Source of the DNA: Acinetobacter harbinensis
Lineage (GTDB): Bacteria; Pseudomonadota; Gammaproteobacteria; Pseudomonadales; Moraxellaceae
DNA length: 64,000 bases
Assembly: GCF_000816495.1 (NCBI RefSeq)
Contig: NZ_JXBK01000001.1
Coordinates: 2,451,292 to 2,515,291, forward strand
Reading direction: 5' to 3'
Positions within the stretch are counted from its first letter, which is position 1. Every line of letters begins with the position of its first letter. The position numbers were made by a program, and so were the translations under genes. Shown one piece after another: positions 1 to 9,513 of this stretch. A model generated the notes under the pieces. That model did no database searches. It saw only the letters and a list, made by a program, of their open reading frames with translations, and was not told the origin of the DNA.

Positions 1-511
1 CTTCTTTAAGCAATAATTCGTAGTCAACACCACATTCTTTCAACACTTGAATGTCGCGCTGTACTGCTTCGAGTTGCGCTTCATTACGAAAAACTTGTAA
101 AGTACCTTTAGCGCGGTTTTCATAGTGAATACCGGTGTCTTTACGCAGCTCTCTTAAGCAGTCACGGCTATATTCAGCCACGCGTGTCATCCGTTCTTTG
201 TTGATGGCATAACTCTGTGGATTACAGTTTTTAAGCATTTGTGCCATCCACTGTAACTGCCACATGCTGCCATCCATATTAATGGCTAAAGGTGCATGGT
301 GTTGGAACATCCATTTGACGGCTTTAAAGGGAATACCAGGCGCCGCCCAAGGGGTGGAATAACCGGGAGAGATTTGACCTGCATTACCGAAACTGGTTTC
401 TTCTGCTGGACCGGGTTGACGGTCTAATACAGTTACGGTTGCTCCTTGCTTCGCGAGGTAATACGCGCTTGCTACGCCAATGACACCACTACCTAAGACA
501 ATTACGCGCAT
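1..511 (-). CDS. dadA: D-amino acid dehydrogenase small subunit, 5' part only
   Basis: This is the N-terminal part of a gene that runs off the left edge of the window. The reverse complement from 511 reads [20 protein letters not shown], which is the Rossmann FAD-binding motif (GxGxxG) at the extreme N-terminus, followed by the conserved [20 protein letters not shown] segment typical of DadA. The enzyme is a membrane-associated flavoprotein that oxidises D-alanine and other D-amino acids to oxo acids, passing electrons to the respiratory chain; with alanine racemase it lets L-alanine serve as a carbon source. A divergent Lrp-type regulator follows immediately, the same arrangement as in other gammaproteobacteria. 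About 170 residues are visible, without any stop codon or frameshift. Confidence 0.95.
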   Translation of the reverse strand, partial: MRVIVLGSGVIGVASAYYLAKQGATVTVLDRQPGPAEETSFGNAGQISPGYSTPWAAPGIPFKAVKWMFQHHAPLAINMDGSMWQLQWMAQMLKNCNPQSYAINKERMTRVAEYSRDCLRELRKDTGIHYENRAKGTLQVFRNEAQLEAVQRDIQVLKECGVDYELLLKE

Positions 512-546
512 TTCAAATCCCTCGAGCACCTTTAGTTTATTTACCT

Positions 547-595
547 AGTATATTTTTGGTTCAATAGTTTTTTTCACTGTTTTACAGCCTATAAT
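547..595. promoter_or_regulatory. Divergent dadA / dadR promoter region
   Basis: The 138-bp gap between the two divergent genes holds a consensus -10 (TATAAT, 590-595) on the plus strand facing the Lrp-type regulator and a near-consensus -10 (TATACT on the minus strand, 547-552) facing dadA. Neither has a good -35 at 17 bp. Weak -35 elements fit promoters that need an activator such as Lrp, but that is inference. Confidence 0.45.
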
Positions 596-649
596 CTAGG
601 CAATTGAATGGATTTATCATGAAAAAAATTCAAAAAAAGGAAAATATTG

Positions 650-1114
650 ATGCGTAAATTAGACCGTATCGATCATCAGATTTTAGAGATTCTACAAAAG
701 GATGGACGCATTGCCATCAGTGAGTTGGCATCTCGGGTGAATTTGTCCACCACACCCTGCTCTGAACGGGTCAAACGCTTAGAACGCGATGGCATTATCA
801 TGGGCTATTACGCGCGTTTAAATCCGCAGTTGGTGGACCGAAATTTATTGGTATTTTTAGAAATTAAGTTATCGGCAAAATCCGGTGATGTGTTTGATCA
901 AGTGGCGCGTGATTTGGTGGAAATTCCCGAAGTTCTAGAGTGTCATTTAATTTCAGGAGAGTTTGATTATTTGGTCAAAGCACGGCTGAAAGAGATGACC
1001 GCCTATAGACGCTTATTGGGCGACTTATTAAAAAAACTGCCATCTTCGGCCTCATCACACAGTTACATTGTGATGGAAGAAGTCAAAGAAACCTTATATT
1101 TGGATATCGGCTAA
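650..1114 (+). CDS. dadR: Lrp/AsnC-family transcriptional regulator (DadR-like)
   Basis: This 154-residue protein has the full Lrp layout: an N-terminal winged helix-turn-helix (about residues 1-60, LDRIDHQILEILQKDGRI then the recognition helix STTPCSERVKRLE) and a C-terminal RAM/Lrp ligand-binding domain (about 65-150, with the VLECHLISGEFDYL segment). A TTG lies directly before the ATG at 650; I prefer the ATG because AAAAAAGGA ends 8 bases upstream of it. It is divergent from dadA, and in Pseudomonas the equivalent DadR senses alanine and activates dadA, so alanine-responsive control of dadA and of itself is the likely role. A hairpin terminator follows closely. Confidence 0.88.
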   Translation: MRKLDRIDHQILEILQKDGRIAISELASRVNLSTTPCSERVKRLERDGIIMGYYARLNPQLVDRNLLVFLEIKLSAKSGDVFDQVARDLVEIPEVLECHLISGEFDYLVKARLKEMTAYRRLLGDLLKKLPSSASSHSYIVMEEVKETLYLDIG

Positions 1115-1140
1115 GCCCAAACATTGAATCTTTAAGCTTA

Positions 1141-1169
1141 AAAAAGGATCCTTCAGATCCTTTTTTTTA
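1141..1169. terminator. Bidirectional rho-independent terminator between dadR and the HAD gene
   Basis: AAAAAGGATC and GATCCTTTTT flank a CTTCA loop, with eight T on the plus strand and an A-run on the other side. It can serve both the regulator (plus) and the convergent HAD gene (minus). Confidence 0.85.
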
Positions 1170-1191
1170 TCATTGTTTAAAGTACAGCTAT

Positions 1192-2720
<1,529 letters not shown>

Positions 2721-2737
2721 GTATATGGGGTTAGCGC

Positions 2738-2829
2738 CTCAGTCTTGATGGCACTGAGTCATCAAGCATCAGCTCAAACACAGCTAACAAACCTGCCGTT
2801 GCTGCTTAAAAAACTTAAGCACAGCGGCA
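2738..2829. other. Stem-loop cluster downstream of thiD
   Basis: Two mutually exclusive hairpins overlap right after thiD: CTCAGT/ACTGAG (2738-2758) and CTTGATG/CATCAAG (2744-2766). A third imperfect hairpin lies at 2794-2829 (TGCCG...TGCTTAA pairing with TTAAGCA...CGGCA, loop AAAAAC). None has a downstream T-tract, so they are not typical intrinsic terminators; they could stabilise the mRNA 3' end. Confidence 0.35.
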
Positions 2830-2884
2830 GCCATACCGCATAAAAACACACTGCTTTAAAATAAGATTACAGGTGAAGCGGCAT

Positions 2885-2913
2885 AAAAAAAGCCCCAGCA
2901 TAAGGCTGGAGCT
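2885..2913 (-). terminator. Rho-independent terminator of the YjdM gene
   Basis: On the minus strand AGCTCCAGC pairs with GCTGGGGCT and is followed by seven T. It sits 25 bp past the yjdM stop codon. Confidence 0.8.
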
Positions 2914-2937
2914 GATTAAAGCTGAATCAAATTAAAA

Positions 2938-3279
2938 TTAAGCTTTTTTCACAAATTCAGATTTCAATTTCATGGCGCCAAAACCTTCAATTTTACAATC
3001 GATATCGTGGCCATCACTTGAGTCAGGTAATAATCGAATATTTTTTACTTTGGTTCCGACTTTAATTGCGGAAGATGACCCTTTCACTTTTAGCTCTTTA
3101 ATCAAGGTCACGCTATCGCCATCGCTTAAGGCATTGCCGTTAGCATCTTTAATTACTGCAGCTTGTTCCGCTGAGTTTTCACCATCTTTCCACTCATGTG
3201 AACATTCTGGGCAAATCAGTAAATCGCCATCTTGATAGGTATATTCTGAATGACATTTCGGGCAATTGGGTAAAGACAT
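2938..3279 (-). CDS. yjdM: YjdM (PhnA)-family zinc-ribbon protein
   Basis: Residues 1-35 form a zinc ribbon, with CPKC and CPEC knuckles, followed by the C-terminal PhnA-like SH3-type domain ([17 protein letters not shown] ... GCKIEGFG-like, KSEFVKK end). The family was once called PhnA from E. coli but is not required for C-P lyase; its function is unknown. The open frame begins at a TTG (3291), but the ATG at 3279 gives MSLPNCPKC, matching the family N-terminus, and has GAGG at the proper distance. The length (113 residues) is normal. It is a single-gene unit with its own terminator. No phosphonate gene is nearby, which agrees with a non-phosphonate role. Confidence 0.85.
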   Translation of the reverse strand: MSLPNCPKCHSEYTYQDGDLLICPECSHEWKDGENSAEQAAVIKDANGNALSDGDSVTLIKELKVKGSSSAIKVGTKVKNIRLLPDSSDGHDIDCKIEGFGAMKLKSEFVKKA

Positions 3280-3372
3280 AAAAAACCTCAAAAAGTCTAC
3301 TATAGCATTTTATAAATCAATCGCTGAATAAAGGCCTATTTATTTTATGGAATAATGCTTAGTTCGGGATGC

Positions 3373-3729
3373 TCATTCTTGTTCTAACAGCTGTTTCAGC
3401 ACAAGGGCATGGTTATAATCTGCACTTTTAGTGGCGGTAATGAAAGTCACTTTTTCCTGTTGTGCCAACTGACGGATTTCCTCAAGTTGCTTAGCTTGCG
3501 CATTTAAACTCAGTTCCGCTGTGTAGCGCTGCTGAAACTCAAGCCAACGCTGTGGATCATGTGCATACCATTTTCTTAATTCTGCGGATGGACTGATCTC
3601 TTTCGGCCATAGATCAATTTTTGCCTCTTGCTTTTTAATGCCTCGCGGCCACAGCCGGTCCACCAAAATACGCTTGCCATCTGAAGCCAACACTTCAGCA
3701 TAGGCTCGTTTGATTTGGATCTGCATCAT
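3373..3729 (-). CDS. DUF488 family protein (YeaO-like)
   Basis: The 118-residue sequence has the DUF488 core: RILVDRLWPRGI near residue 20, the KIDLWPKEISPS segment and RKWYAHDP. The family is widespread and of unknown function; members are small cytosolic proteins. Two ATG codons are adjacent (3729 and 3726); with GGAGGTGAG just upstream, the second gives better spacing, so the true start may be 3726. It is monocistronic. Confidence 0.8.
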   Translation of the reverse strand: MMQIQIKRAYAEVLASDGKRILVDRLWPRGIKKQEAKIDLWPKEISPSAELRKWYAHDPQRWLEFQQRYTAELSLNAQAKQLEEIRQLAQQEKVTFITATKSADYNHALVLKQLLEQE

Positions 3730-3908
3730 AGCTCACCTCCACGAATTTTCAGCATTTCGCACTAACGCTATCTGCGCGTATCGTATGCTATATCCCTAAA
3801 CACGTTAATGATTCTAAACTAATGACTTGCTACGGTTTAAATAAAAAATATGCTGCTGATACGCGTTAATTGCTATGGATTCAGCTTAGTCAGATTATAC
3901 TAAGCCAC

Positions 3909-6308
3909 TCAATCATCTTTCGCTTCTGCTTTGTGTAATTTAGCAATTTCTTCCAACTTTTGTCTGTGGACTTTGTCATCACTTAAGGTTTCAATTAAGT
4001 CGGCGGCCAACTCATTTAACAAGACCAAATCATCTTCACTGACATGGCGCACCTGTTTGTCTAAAATACACAAACTGCCCAAGACTAAGCCTTGTTTACT
4101 GCGCAACGGCACGCCGGCATAAAATTTAATTTTATGTCGTTTTAATTCTCGATTGTGATTAAAACGCGGATCACGCTCGATATCCTCAATAATCAAAGCT
4201 TCATTTTGATAGACCAAATGAGTACAGATAGAGTCTTCACGCGGAATTTTCGCTTCAATTGGATTTTGATTTTCAGCCGCCAATGGACTGGCCGGCGTAT
4301 TAACCCAAGCGGCATCCACCAAGGAGATTTGTGCATAATCGACATTAAAGGCTTGGCAGGCTTCTTCAATATATTGCTGATAAATCGGTAGGCTCTCTGG
4401 CGCCAGTAAATGTAACTCATGCAAAGCCGCTAAACGTGCTGGTTCATTTTCTGCCATCAGTTCACGCGCAGGATTCTGCCCCTGTTGTAGCATAAGAGCA
4501 TCAATACTGAGCATCAATTCATTGACAGTAGACACCACCGCATCGGGCTGAAAACGCTGCTGAATTTTATCGCGTAGCACATCACTGGTATTGCCCCATG
4601 TGGCAAAAATAATTTTTAGATGCGGCAACTGCGCACGAATACGATGATTCAGTAGACGAATCTGTGCCAACGGCTGCGGATGAAACATTGAAATACAGAT
4701 GATTTCGGCGCTTTGCGGTAAAGAATCGAGCACGTTACTTTTGCTTTGAATCAGCACCTCGTTGTAACTTTTGGCAGCAATTTTTCTTAAATTTAAACCA
4801 TGTGCCACCATGGATGCGGTCAATACCCCAATTTCCCAGCGCGCCCCTACAGAGATGACTTTAATCGCCTCATCCTTTGCTGAAATGGCATATTTTTTTT
4901 GAAAATCATGATTAAATAACTTTAAACCTTGATGCATTCTTAAGCGGTGTTCGGCACTGGCTTCAGTACTGTGACCTTCAGAAAATAGACGAATAGCCGG
5001 AATGGCCACATCATCATAAAAACTATTGACCTTACGCACCAACATTTCTTCACTGGGTTTTTTCGGTAATTTTTGTTCGATATATTGCTGCGCCACTTTC
5101 AGGGCATCATCAACATCATCTGCCACCAAACGCTGATAAAAGCGCTCGGGTGGAGTAAGCACGGGTTCACTGCCAATCAAAATTTTAATAAAACTCAAAG
5201 CCGGAATGTAATTGGCCAACACCAATAAACACGCGGTCAGCGGTGTAGAGAGAATCAGCCCCACCGGCCCCCATAGCGTGGTCCAAAAAGTCGCGGCAAT
5301 AATAATGGCCAAGGTCGATAAACCGGTACTTTCACCATATAACCACGGTTCAATAATATTATTACTGATCAGTTCGAGCAGTAAAATTAGCCCCATACTC
5401 CACAACACCATATTCCAACCGGGATCGACCGCAAAGGCCAAGGTCAGCGGAAATAATGCCGAAATCATCGGTCCGACATAGGGTACAAAACGCATGACGA
5501 TGGCGACCATACCCCACATCAGCGCAGCCGGTACACCAATGAGCCATAAGCCCAGCGCCATCGGAATACCATAGGTGACATTCACCAACAACTGCATCCG
5601 CAAATAGGTACCTATTCGATCCGCGGCTTCATCTAAAGCGTCGGTACCAACATTTAAATTGCCTCCGAGCAACTTCAGCAAACGGTCATGCAAGTCTTTT
5701 CGACTCAGCAGAATCAGCACCACAAATAAAAAAACAATCCCCACCGTGACCAACGGACTCAAAATGGTGATGCCCCACTGCTTGGCTGTTTCAGTTGCAC
5801 TGGGCGATTTTCCCACCACCTCAACCTGTGTGACATTAGCCTTGGCTGGCATTGGCGCAAGATCACGCATCGAGTTTTCTACCGTGTCGATGGTGCTGAT
5901 TGCACCATCCCAAACGCTTGGGCCTTTGGTCAGATTTTTAACTGAATCTAGTTTGTGTTTGATGGTGTCCTGATACTGCGGCAACTCCTGACTTAAGCTA
6001 CCTAATTGATAGCCCAAATAGGTGGCTGCACCGCCCAATAGGCTTAAGGTAAATAGCACGACCAAGGCAATGGAAGGCAATTGCGGTAAACCCCATTTTT
6101 TTAAGCGTGACACCAACGGTTCAAGTAAAAAAGCCAGCAACACCGACAGTGCCAAAGGAATTAAAATATCTTGACCAAAATACAGCGCTAAAATAATTAC
6201 GGTGGCAATAACAAAGCCTGCCATCATGCGTAACAGCTGCAAAGTATCGGATTTTGGCTTGACGTGTGCAGCTGAAAATTCTGAATGCGGTCGTTTTTCA
6301 TTCTTCAC
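3909..6308 (-). CDS. AI-2E-family (PerM-like) transporter fused to a B12-binding-like domain and a GAF domain
   Basis: The protein has 799 residues, about twice the usual 350-400 of the AI-2E exporter family. Residues 20-375 are the transporter domain: several membrane spans, the RFVPYVGPMIS motif near 273-283 and the NNIIEPWLYGESTGLS motif near 316-331. Residues 390-470 are a helical stretch, and 480-610 resemble a Rossmann-like B12-binding or B12-sensor fold (VGARWEIGVLTASMVAHGLN, then alternating hydrophobic strands). The classical DxHxxG cobalamin ligand is not intact here (ARWEIG), so real cofactor binding is doubtful. Residues 640-775 are a GAF domain (REDSICTH, DIERDPRF, FYAGVPL, GSLCILD). 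Start is GTG with AAGAAGG upstream. The architecture suggests a membrane exporter or channel whose activity is tuned by a cytosolic sensor; substrate unknown. Confidence 0.8.
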   Translation of the reverse strand: MKNEKRPHSEFSAAHVKPKSDTLQLLRMMAGFVIATVIILALYFGQDILIPLALSVLLAFLLEPLVSRLKKWGLPQLPSIALVVLFTLSLLGGAATYLGYQLGSLSQELPQYQDTIKHKLDSVKNLTKGPSVWDGAISTIDTVENSMRDLAPMPAKANVTQVEVVGKSPSATETAKQWGITILSPLVTVGIVFLFVVLILLSRKDLHDRLLKLLGGNLNVGTDALDEAADRIGTYLRMQLLVNVTYGIPMALGLWLIGVPAALMWGMVAIVMRFVPYVGPMISALFPLTLAFAVDPGWNMVLWSMGLILLLELISNNIIEPWLYGESTGLSTLAIIIAATFWTTLWGPVGLILSTPLTACLLVLANYIPALSFIKILIGSEPVLTPPERFYQRLVADDVDDALKVAQQYIEQKLPKKPSEEMLVRKVNSFYDDVAIPAIRLFSEGHSTEASAEHRLRMHQGLKLFNHDFQKKYAISAKDEAIKVISVGARWEIGVLTASMVAHGLNLRKIAAKSYNEVLIQSKSNVLDSLPQSAEIICISMFHPQPLAQIRLLNHRIRAQLPHLKIIFATWGNTSDVLRDKIQQRFQPDAVVSTVNELMLSIDALMLQQGQNPARELMAENEPARLAALHELHLLAPESLPIYQQYIEEACQAFNVDYAQISLVDAAWVNTPASPLAAENQNPIEAKIPREDSICTHLVYQNEALIIEDIERDPRFNHNRELKRHKIKFYAGVPLRSKQGLVLGSLCILDKQVRHVSEDDLVLLNELAADLIETLSDDKVHRQKLEEIAKLHKAEAKDD

Positions 6309-6713
6309 GTTAAAGGCCTTCTTGTTTTTATCTCTCTGTGTATATTTAAAATTTTAAGCGACAAAACTCTACAGCCTTAATGTAAATACCATCCTTTTTT
6401 AGTTCATCGTGTTGACCGTACTGATCTATTTTTAGAGGCTGCTTTTAAGCAAGACTTTTTAAAATATCTAGAAAATAATGATGCCTTTTTAATGATGCTT
6501 TATTTATGCCAAATATATTTCAAGCTATTGAGGTTAAAAACAGATGATCAGGCTATTTGCTAAGCACTTTACCGCTCATCCCCAATTCATTTACCCAATA
6601 GATAAACCCCCAAGCGCTTACACGTTTGGGGGTTATTGAAGTCAGCACGCACTGCGTTAATTTAATAGTCAGCCCAGTGCATTACAGCACATCTTAAACG
6701 GATAGCACAAACC
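6309..6713. other. Intergenic region, no gene seen
   Basis: AT-rich, about 400 bp, upstream of the AI-2E fusion gene and downstream of rraB. Apart from the rraB terminator hairpin I see no open frame, repeat or RNA motif that I can support. Confidence 0.5.
6605..6634 (-). terminator. Hairpin terminator downstream of rraB
   Basis: AACCCCCAAGCG and CGTTTGGGGGTT flank a six-base loop. On the minus strand it is followed by a mixed T-rich tract, so it is a moderately good terminator about 80 bp after the rraB stop. Confidence 0.6.
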
Positions 6714-7097
6714 TTATGAGGTTTGAATCTCATCGTCTAAGTCTTCATCATCGTAAACATAGGCCATGCAGCCCCAACCATCATATTCACCGCTGTGTTG
6801 TTCAGCAATTTTAGTAAACCATTCTTCAAGGTCGACGATGTCTGAATATTCAGGTTCCATATACACATAAACCGTGATAATCCACTCTGAAGTATCGCTT
6901 TCTTCATCTTCAAACAGGCTGATTTTTTGTTCTTCTTTGAGCAAATAAAGCGCACATTTTTCAGCTAATTCTTGGCTTTGAAAGGCAATTGAATACTCAA
7001 TTTCATGCGCTTCAATTAAATCATCGCCATCTTCAGCCATTTGCCAAAGTACATTACCGTTTTCATCATCAGGAAATTTATCAAAATCGCGGCTCAT
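6714..7097 (-). CDS. rraB: Regulator of ribonuclease E activity B (RraB family)
   Basis: A very acidic 127-residue protein. It has the RraB pattern: N-terminal DENGNVLW, the central alpha/beta body (EIEYSIAFQS ... EKCALYLL), the ITVYVYMEP strand and the terminal YDGWGCMAYVYDDEDLD. RraB binds the C-terminal scaffold of RNase E and reduces decay of particular mRNAs in E. coli; whether it binds Acinetobacter RNase E the same way is not known. It is monocistronic, with an ATG start and AGGAATACTCC upstream. Confidence 0.8.
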   Translation of the reverse strand: MSRDFDKFPDDENGNVLWQMAEDGDDLIEAHEIEYSIAFQSQELAEKCALYLLKEEQKISLFEDEESDTSEWIITVYVYMEPEYSDIVDLEEWFTKIAEQHSGEYDGWGCMAYVYDDEDLDDEIQTS

Positions 7098-7303
7098 GGA
7101 GTATTCCTTATCATCATTTTAGGCTTCACTATTGTACGCAGATTAGCGCGGCTTTGTTTTAATTTACAGACGATTTACCCAGACCGGCCGCTTTTTGTGC
7201 TTTTGAGCGAACACAGACCATGTAAAGGTCATGTTTGAGCTATCATCTTGCTAAATGCATCGTTACTACATTTAAGCCAACTTTAAAAGTATATCCTTCA
7301 AAA

Positions 7304-8005
7304 TTAGTGCTTCTTGCTCATCTCTGAGAGCAAATCCAATTGAATTTCCTGCATCTCCGCCAAGCGTTGCCATTGATGCGATAACAGATGATCTAATTTG
7401 TCATGTAAATGTCGAATTTCCAGTTCAGCTTTTAAATTAATTTGATAATCATTTTGTGAGCGTAAACGGTCTTTGGCTTCTTGTCGGTTTTGGCTCATCA
7501 TAATCACCGGCGCTTGGATGGCGGCCAAACAGGACAAAACCAAATTGAGTAAAATAAACGGATAAGGGTCGGCAGGACGTGCCACCAATAACGTGGTGTT
7601 AAGCACAATCCAAATCACCAAAAAAATGGCAAAACAAATCAGAAAGGGCCAACTGCCACCAAAAGTGGCAATTTTATCAGCCAAGCGTTCGCCAAAAGAC
7701 CACTGCTGCTCTAACTCATCTTCGGTATTTTTGGTGATTAATTCTTGCTGCTGCATACTGCGAATTACTTCCAATTCCAGTGCAGTCACTTCCCCCTTTT
7801 CCGACTTTAATAAAGAATGCACATATTGAACACGGTACAGGGTTAAATCGGCATGACAAATATAGCTGTCTGTCGACCACTGCGGAAAATCTTGTAAAAT
7901 TTCTTGATTGATCGCGTCGCGTATCACACCGCGCGGGGTCAGTTTTTGTAGCGGAAATTTTTTACCACAGACAGCGCAGGCATGACATTCATTTTTTTCG
8001 TGCAT
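7304..8005 (-). CDS. DUF1003 membrane protein with N-terminal Cys motif
   Basis: The 233-residue protein begins with a short cysteine motif (CHACAVCGKKF), suggesting a small metal-binding knuckle. Residues 105-185 are the DUF1003 domain: RLADKIATFGGSWPFL, two membrane helices (about 122-142 and 150-172) and the QAPVIMMSQNRQEAKDR motif, which is the family hallmark. A basic coiled-coil-like C-terminus follows (ELEIRHLHDKLDHLL). Family function is unknown. No neighbour gives a clue; the gene is flanked by long intergenic stretches. Confidence 0.8.
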   Translation of the reverse strand: MHEKNECHACAVCGKKFPLQKLTPRGVIRDAINQEILQDFPQWSTDSYICHADLTLYRVQYVHSLLKSEKGEVTALELEVIRSMQQQELITKNTEDELEQQWSFGERLADKIATFGGSWPFLICFAIFLVIWIVLNTTLLVARPADPYPFILLNLVLSCLAAIQAPVIMMSQNRQEAKDRLRSQNDYQINLKAELEIRHLHDKLDHLLSHQWQRLAEMQEIQLDLLSEMSKKH

Positions 8006-8069
8006 GAGGTTCCCCTTTATTGGCCTATTTAGCGCGTTTTACTCAATTATTTATATGTCGAGGTGTGGC

Positions 8070-8318
8070 TTAACTTTTTTCTATCCAGTAAAGCACGATA
8101 AGCGGAATTAAATTAAAGAAAATAATCATGATTTTATACAGCGTCAGCGCTGCGTAATGAAGGGTATCAAAACTTTCATCACTGAGCTTAAAGCATTTAC
8201 GCTGTAGGCGATTGATTGCCTCTCACGCGTAAATCAAACCCCAGAACCAGAGCAATAAAACGGTAATATTTAGGATAAGCGCATAAAGAAGAAAGTGAGT
8301 AATAACGGTGATATTCAT
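8070..8318 (-). pseudogene. Small two-helix membrane protein (DUF6868-like) interrupted by an in-frame TGA
   Basis: Read from the ATG at 8318, the minus strand encodes MNITVITHFLLYALILNITV, then a hydrophobic stretch ending GLIYA, a TGA at codon 32 (8223-8225), and continues in the same frame with EAINRLQRKCFKLSDESFD and a second membrane helix up to TAA at 8070. Both halves together give an 82-codon protein of the length and layout of a small family I recall as DUF6868 (two membrane helices around an RLxxxxFxLSxExFD motif). The frame is preserved after the stop, so a single point mutation, a sequencing error or, much less likely, read-through explains it. The ribosome-binding site is weak. 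Confidence 0.65.
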
Positions 8319-8845
8319 ATTTTTATAGGCTATATGTTTTGTTTATTTTAGCCTTATTTTTATACTATCAAGAATTTTTTAAGGGGTGAGGGAAAACATA
8401 TTTTGTTTACTTCAACAACCATGACTGGATAAGTCATAACTCTGTGCCTATAAATTTGTAATCTATAGCGTCCTAAGCCGAATCGAGACCTTGTGGGCGA
8501 GTACTACACTCACGTTGTACGCAACTGGTAGCATCTACTCTCTTCGATCCCCATCACACCCTTGAGATATAATTTAACAAGATCACCTCGGAATTAATTC
8601 CCGAAGATTCGCTATTTTTTGATTATTTTGGCATTTTTTATCGCATAAAATAAAAATAACCGAATTATTTACTATTAAGGTTAAAATAGTGATTTTTTAT
8701 TGCGAAAATAAGATATTTATTGATAATTTTGTTCACTTAACCTGTAGATTTCTGGAATAAAAAAAACTGAGCAAAAAGCCCTATCGGGTAATAGGGCTTT
8801 TGTTTAAAACAGGATAGCTGTTTTATGAACGTTGCTTAGGCAAAT
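8319..8845. other. Long AT-rich intergenic stretch with an odd GC-normal insert
   Basis: Most of this 527-bp stretch is extremely AT-rich. In contrast, about 8460-8560 is near 50% GC, with no long open frame on either strand and no convincing RNA fold. A perfect 12-bp palindrome (GGAATTAATTCC) lies at 8590-8601 and an ATGACT/AGTCAT hairpin near 8431. I cannot assign a function; a gene remnant or small RNA is possible. Confidence 0.35.
8774..8802 (-). terminator. Rho-independent terminator of the zinc-ribbon gene
   Basis: AAAAGCCCTAT and ATAGGGCTTTT flank a CGGGTA loop, giving a strong stem with T-runs on either strand. It ends the 44-residue zinc-ribbon gene at 8846-8980. Confidence 0.8.
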
Positions 8846-8980
8846 TTATTTTTTAAATTGATTGCCATGGCATTTGGTACACGGGGGTAAACGATCTGTA
8901 CCAATTTCTAAGTAAGCGCGGTATCCGCACTGAATACAAAAATAGAAGCCTGTTCCGGGTTTTTCGCCAGCAGTAACCAT
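8846..8980 (-). CDS. 44-residue zinc-ribbon protein
   Basis: The reverse strand from the ATG at 8980 encodes a 44-residue protein with two CxxC knuckles: CIQC at 15-18 and CTKC at 35-38, separated by 16 residues, a typical minimal zinc ribbon. It begins MVTAGEKPGTGFYFC and ends CHGNQFKK. GGAGA lies 6 bases before the ATG and a strong terminator follows, so it looks like a real monocistronic gene. It resembles the short zinc-ribbon proteins found across Acinetobacter and pseudomonads, which have no assigned function. It could bind nucleic acid or a protein partner. Confidence 0.75.
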   Translation of the reverse strand: MVTAGEKPGTGFYFCIQCGYRAYLEIGTDRLPPCTKCHGNQFKK

Positions 8981-9167
8981 TTTTGTTCTCCATGGGTTTT
9001 AGAAATGGTAGATTTAGTATATAACCCTAATGTGATGATTGTCTATTGTCCATTTCGATAAATGATAGTGGCGTTTGGGCGAAGGAATTTTATTGTAAAT
9101 AAAAACTTTATATTCTTTCAGAATACTCTATTAACTTTTCCAAAGCGACTTCACTTTCAATATAACA

Positions 9168-9513
9168 TTAATAAATTCCACAAAATTTATGTACTGCAAC
9201 ACGATCAATTGCCGTTGAATAATCAGTTAATTTTTTCATATCTGAGATGCCTATAATATTTACAAGTATAGAATAATCAAATTTAAAGCTACATTTTTTG
9301 ATAGTTTTAGCATCAAAGAAAATTCGAACTTTATTTGAAGAATTTTCTATTTGATAACAACGCATTTTATCTGTGTTATCCACCTGATAAGATTTTTTAA
9401 TGCGTCCTATCAGACTTTCTAAATATTTTGATGCATTCTGACCATTTAACACTCTGTTATCCAAAGAAACCTTTATAGGGCACAATACTATAAAAAATCA
9501 TATAAACCTTCAT
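9168..9513 (-). pseudogene. Unknown gene coupled to the HNH endonuclease, apparently frameshifted
   Basis: An ATG at 9513 overlaps the HNH stop codon (ATGA), the classic coupling of operon partners, and reads MKVYMIFYSIVPYKGFFG before a TAA at 9457. A different frame is open from a TTG at 9485 to 9168 and carries the bulk of the protein (SLDNRVLNGQNASKYLESLI ... RVAVHKFCGIY). Neither the TTG nor a GTG at 9452 is well placed after a strong ribosome-binding site, though the GTG has a weak GGAT. Joining the frames needs a +1 shift, so a one-base insertion (or two-base loss) around 9460-9490 would explain the data. I do not recognise the family. The block is much more AT-rich than its neighbours. 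Confidence 0.5.

Noticed and set aside
8480..8560. tRNA-like 3' end on the plus strand (TTCGATCCCCATCACACC)
   Set aside because: The sequence upstream (CTCTC) does not pair with CCCAT to form a T stem, and no matching acceptor stem or anticodon arm is visible.
8615..8700. Possible Xer/pdif-like site (TTATCGCATAA)
   Set aside because: The left half matches a XerC site at 9 of 11 positions, but the expected XerD half 6 bp further does not match, and pdif sites are a plasmid feature.
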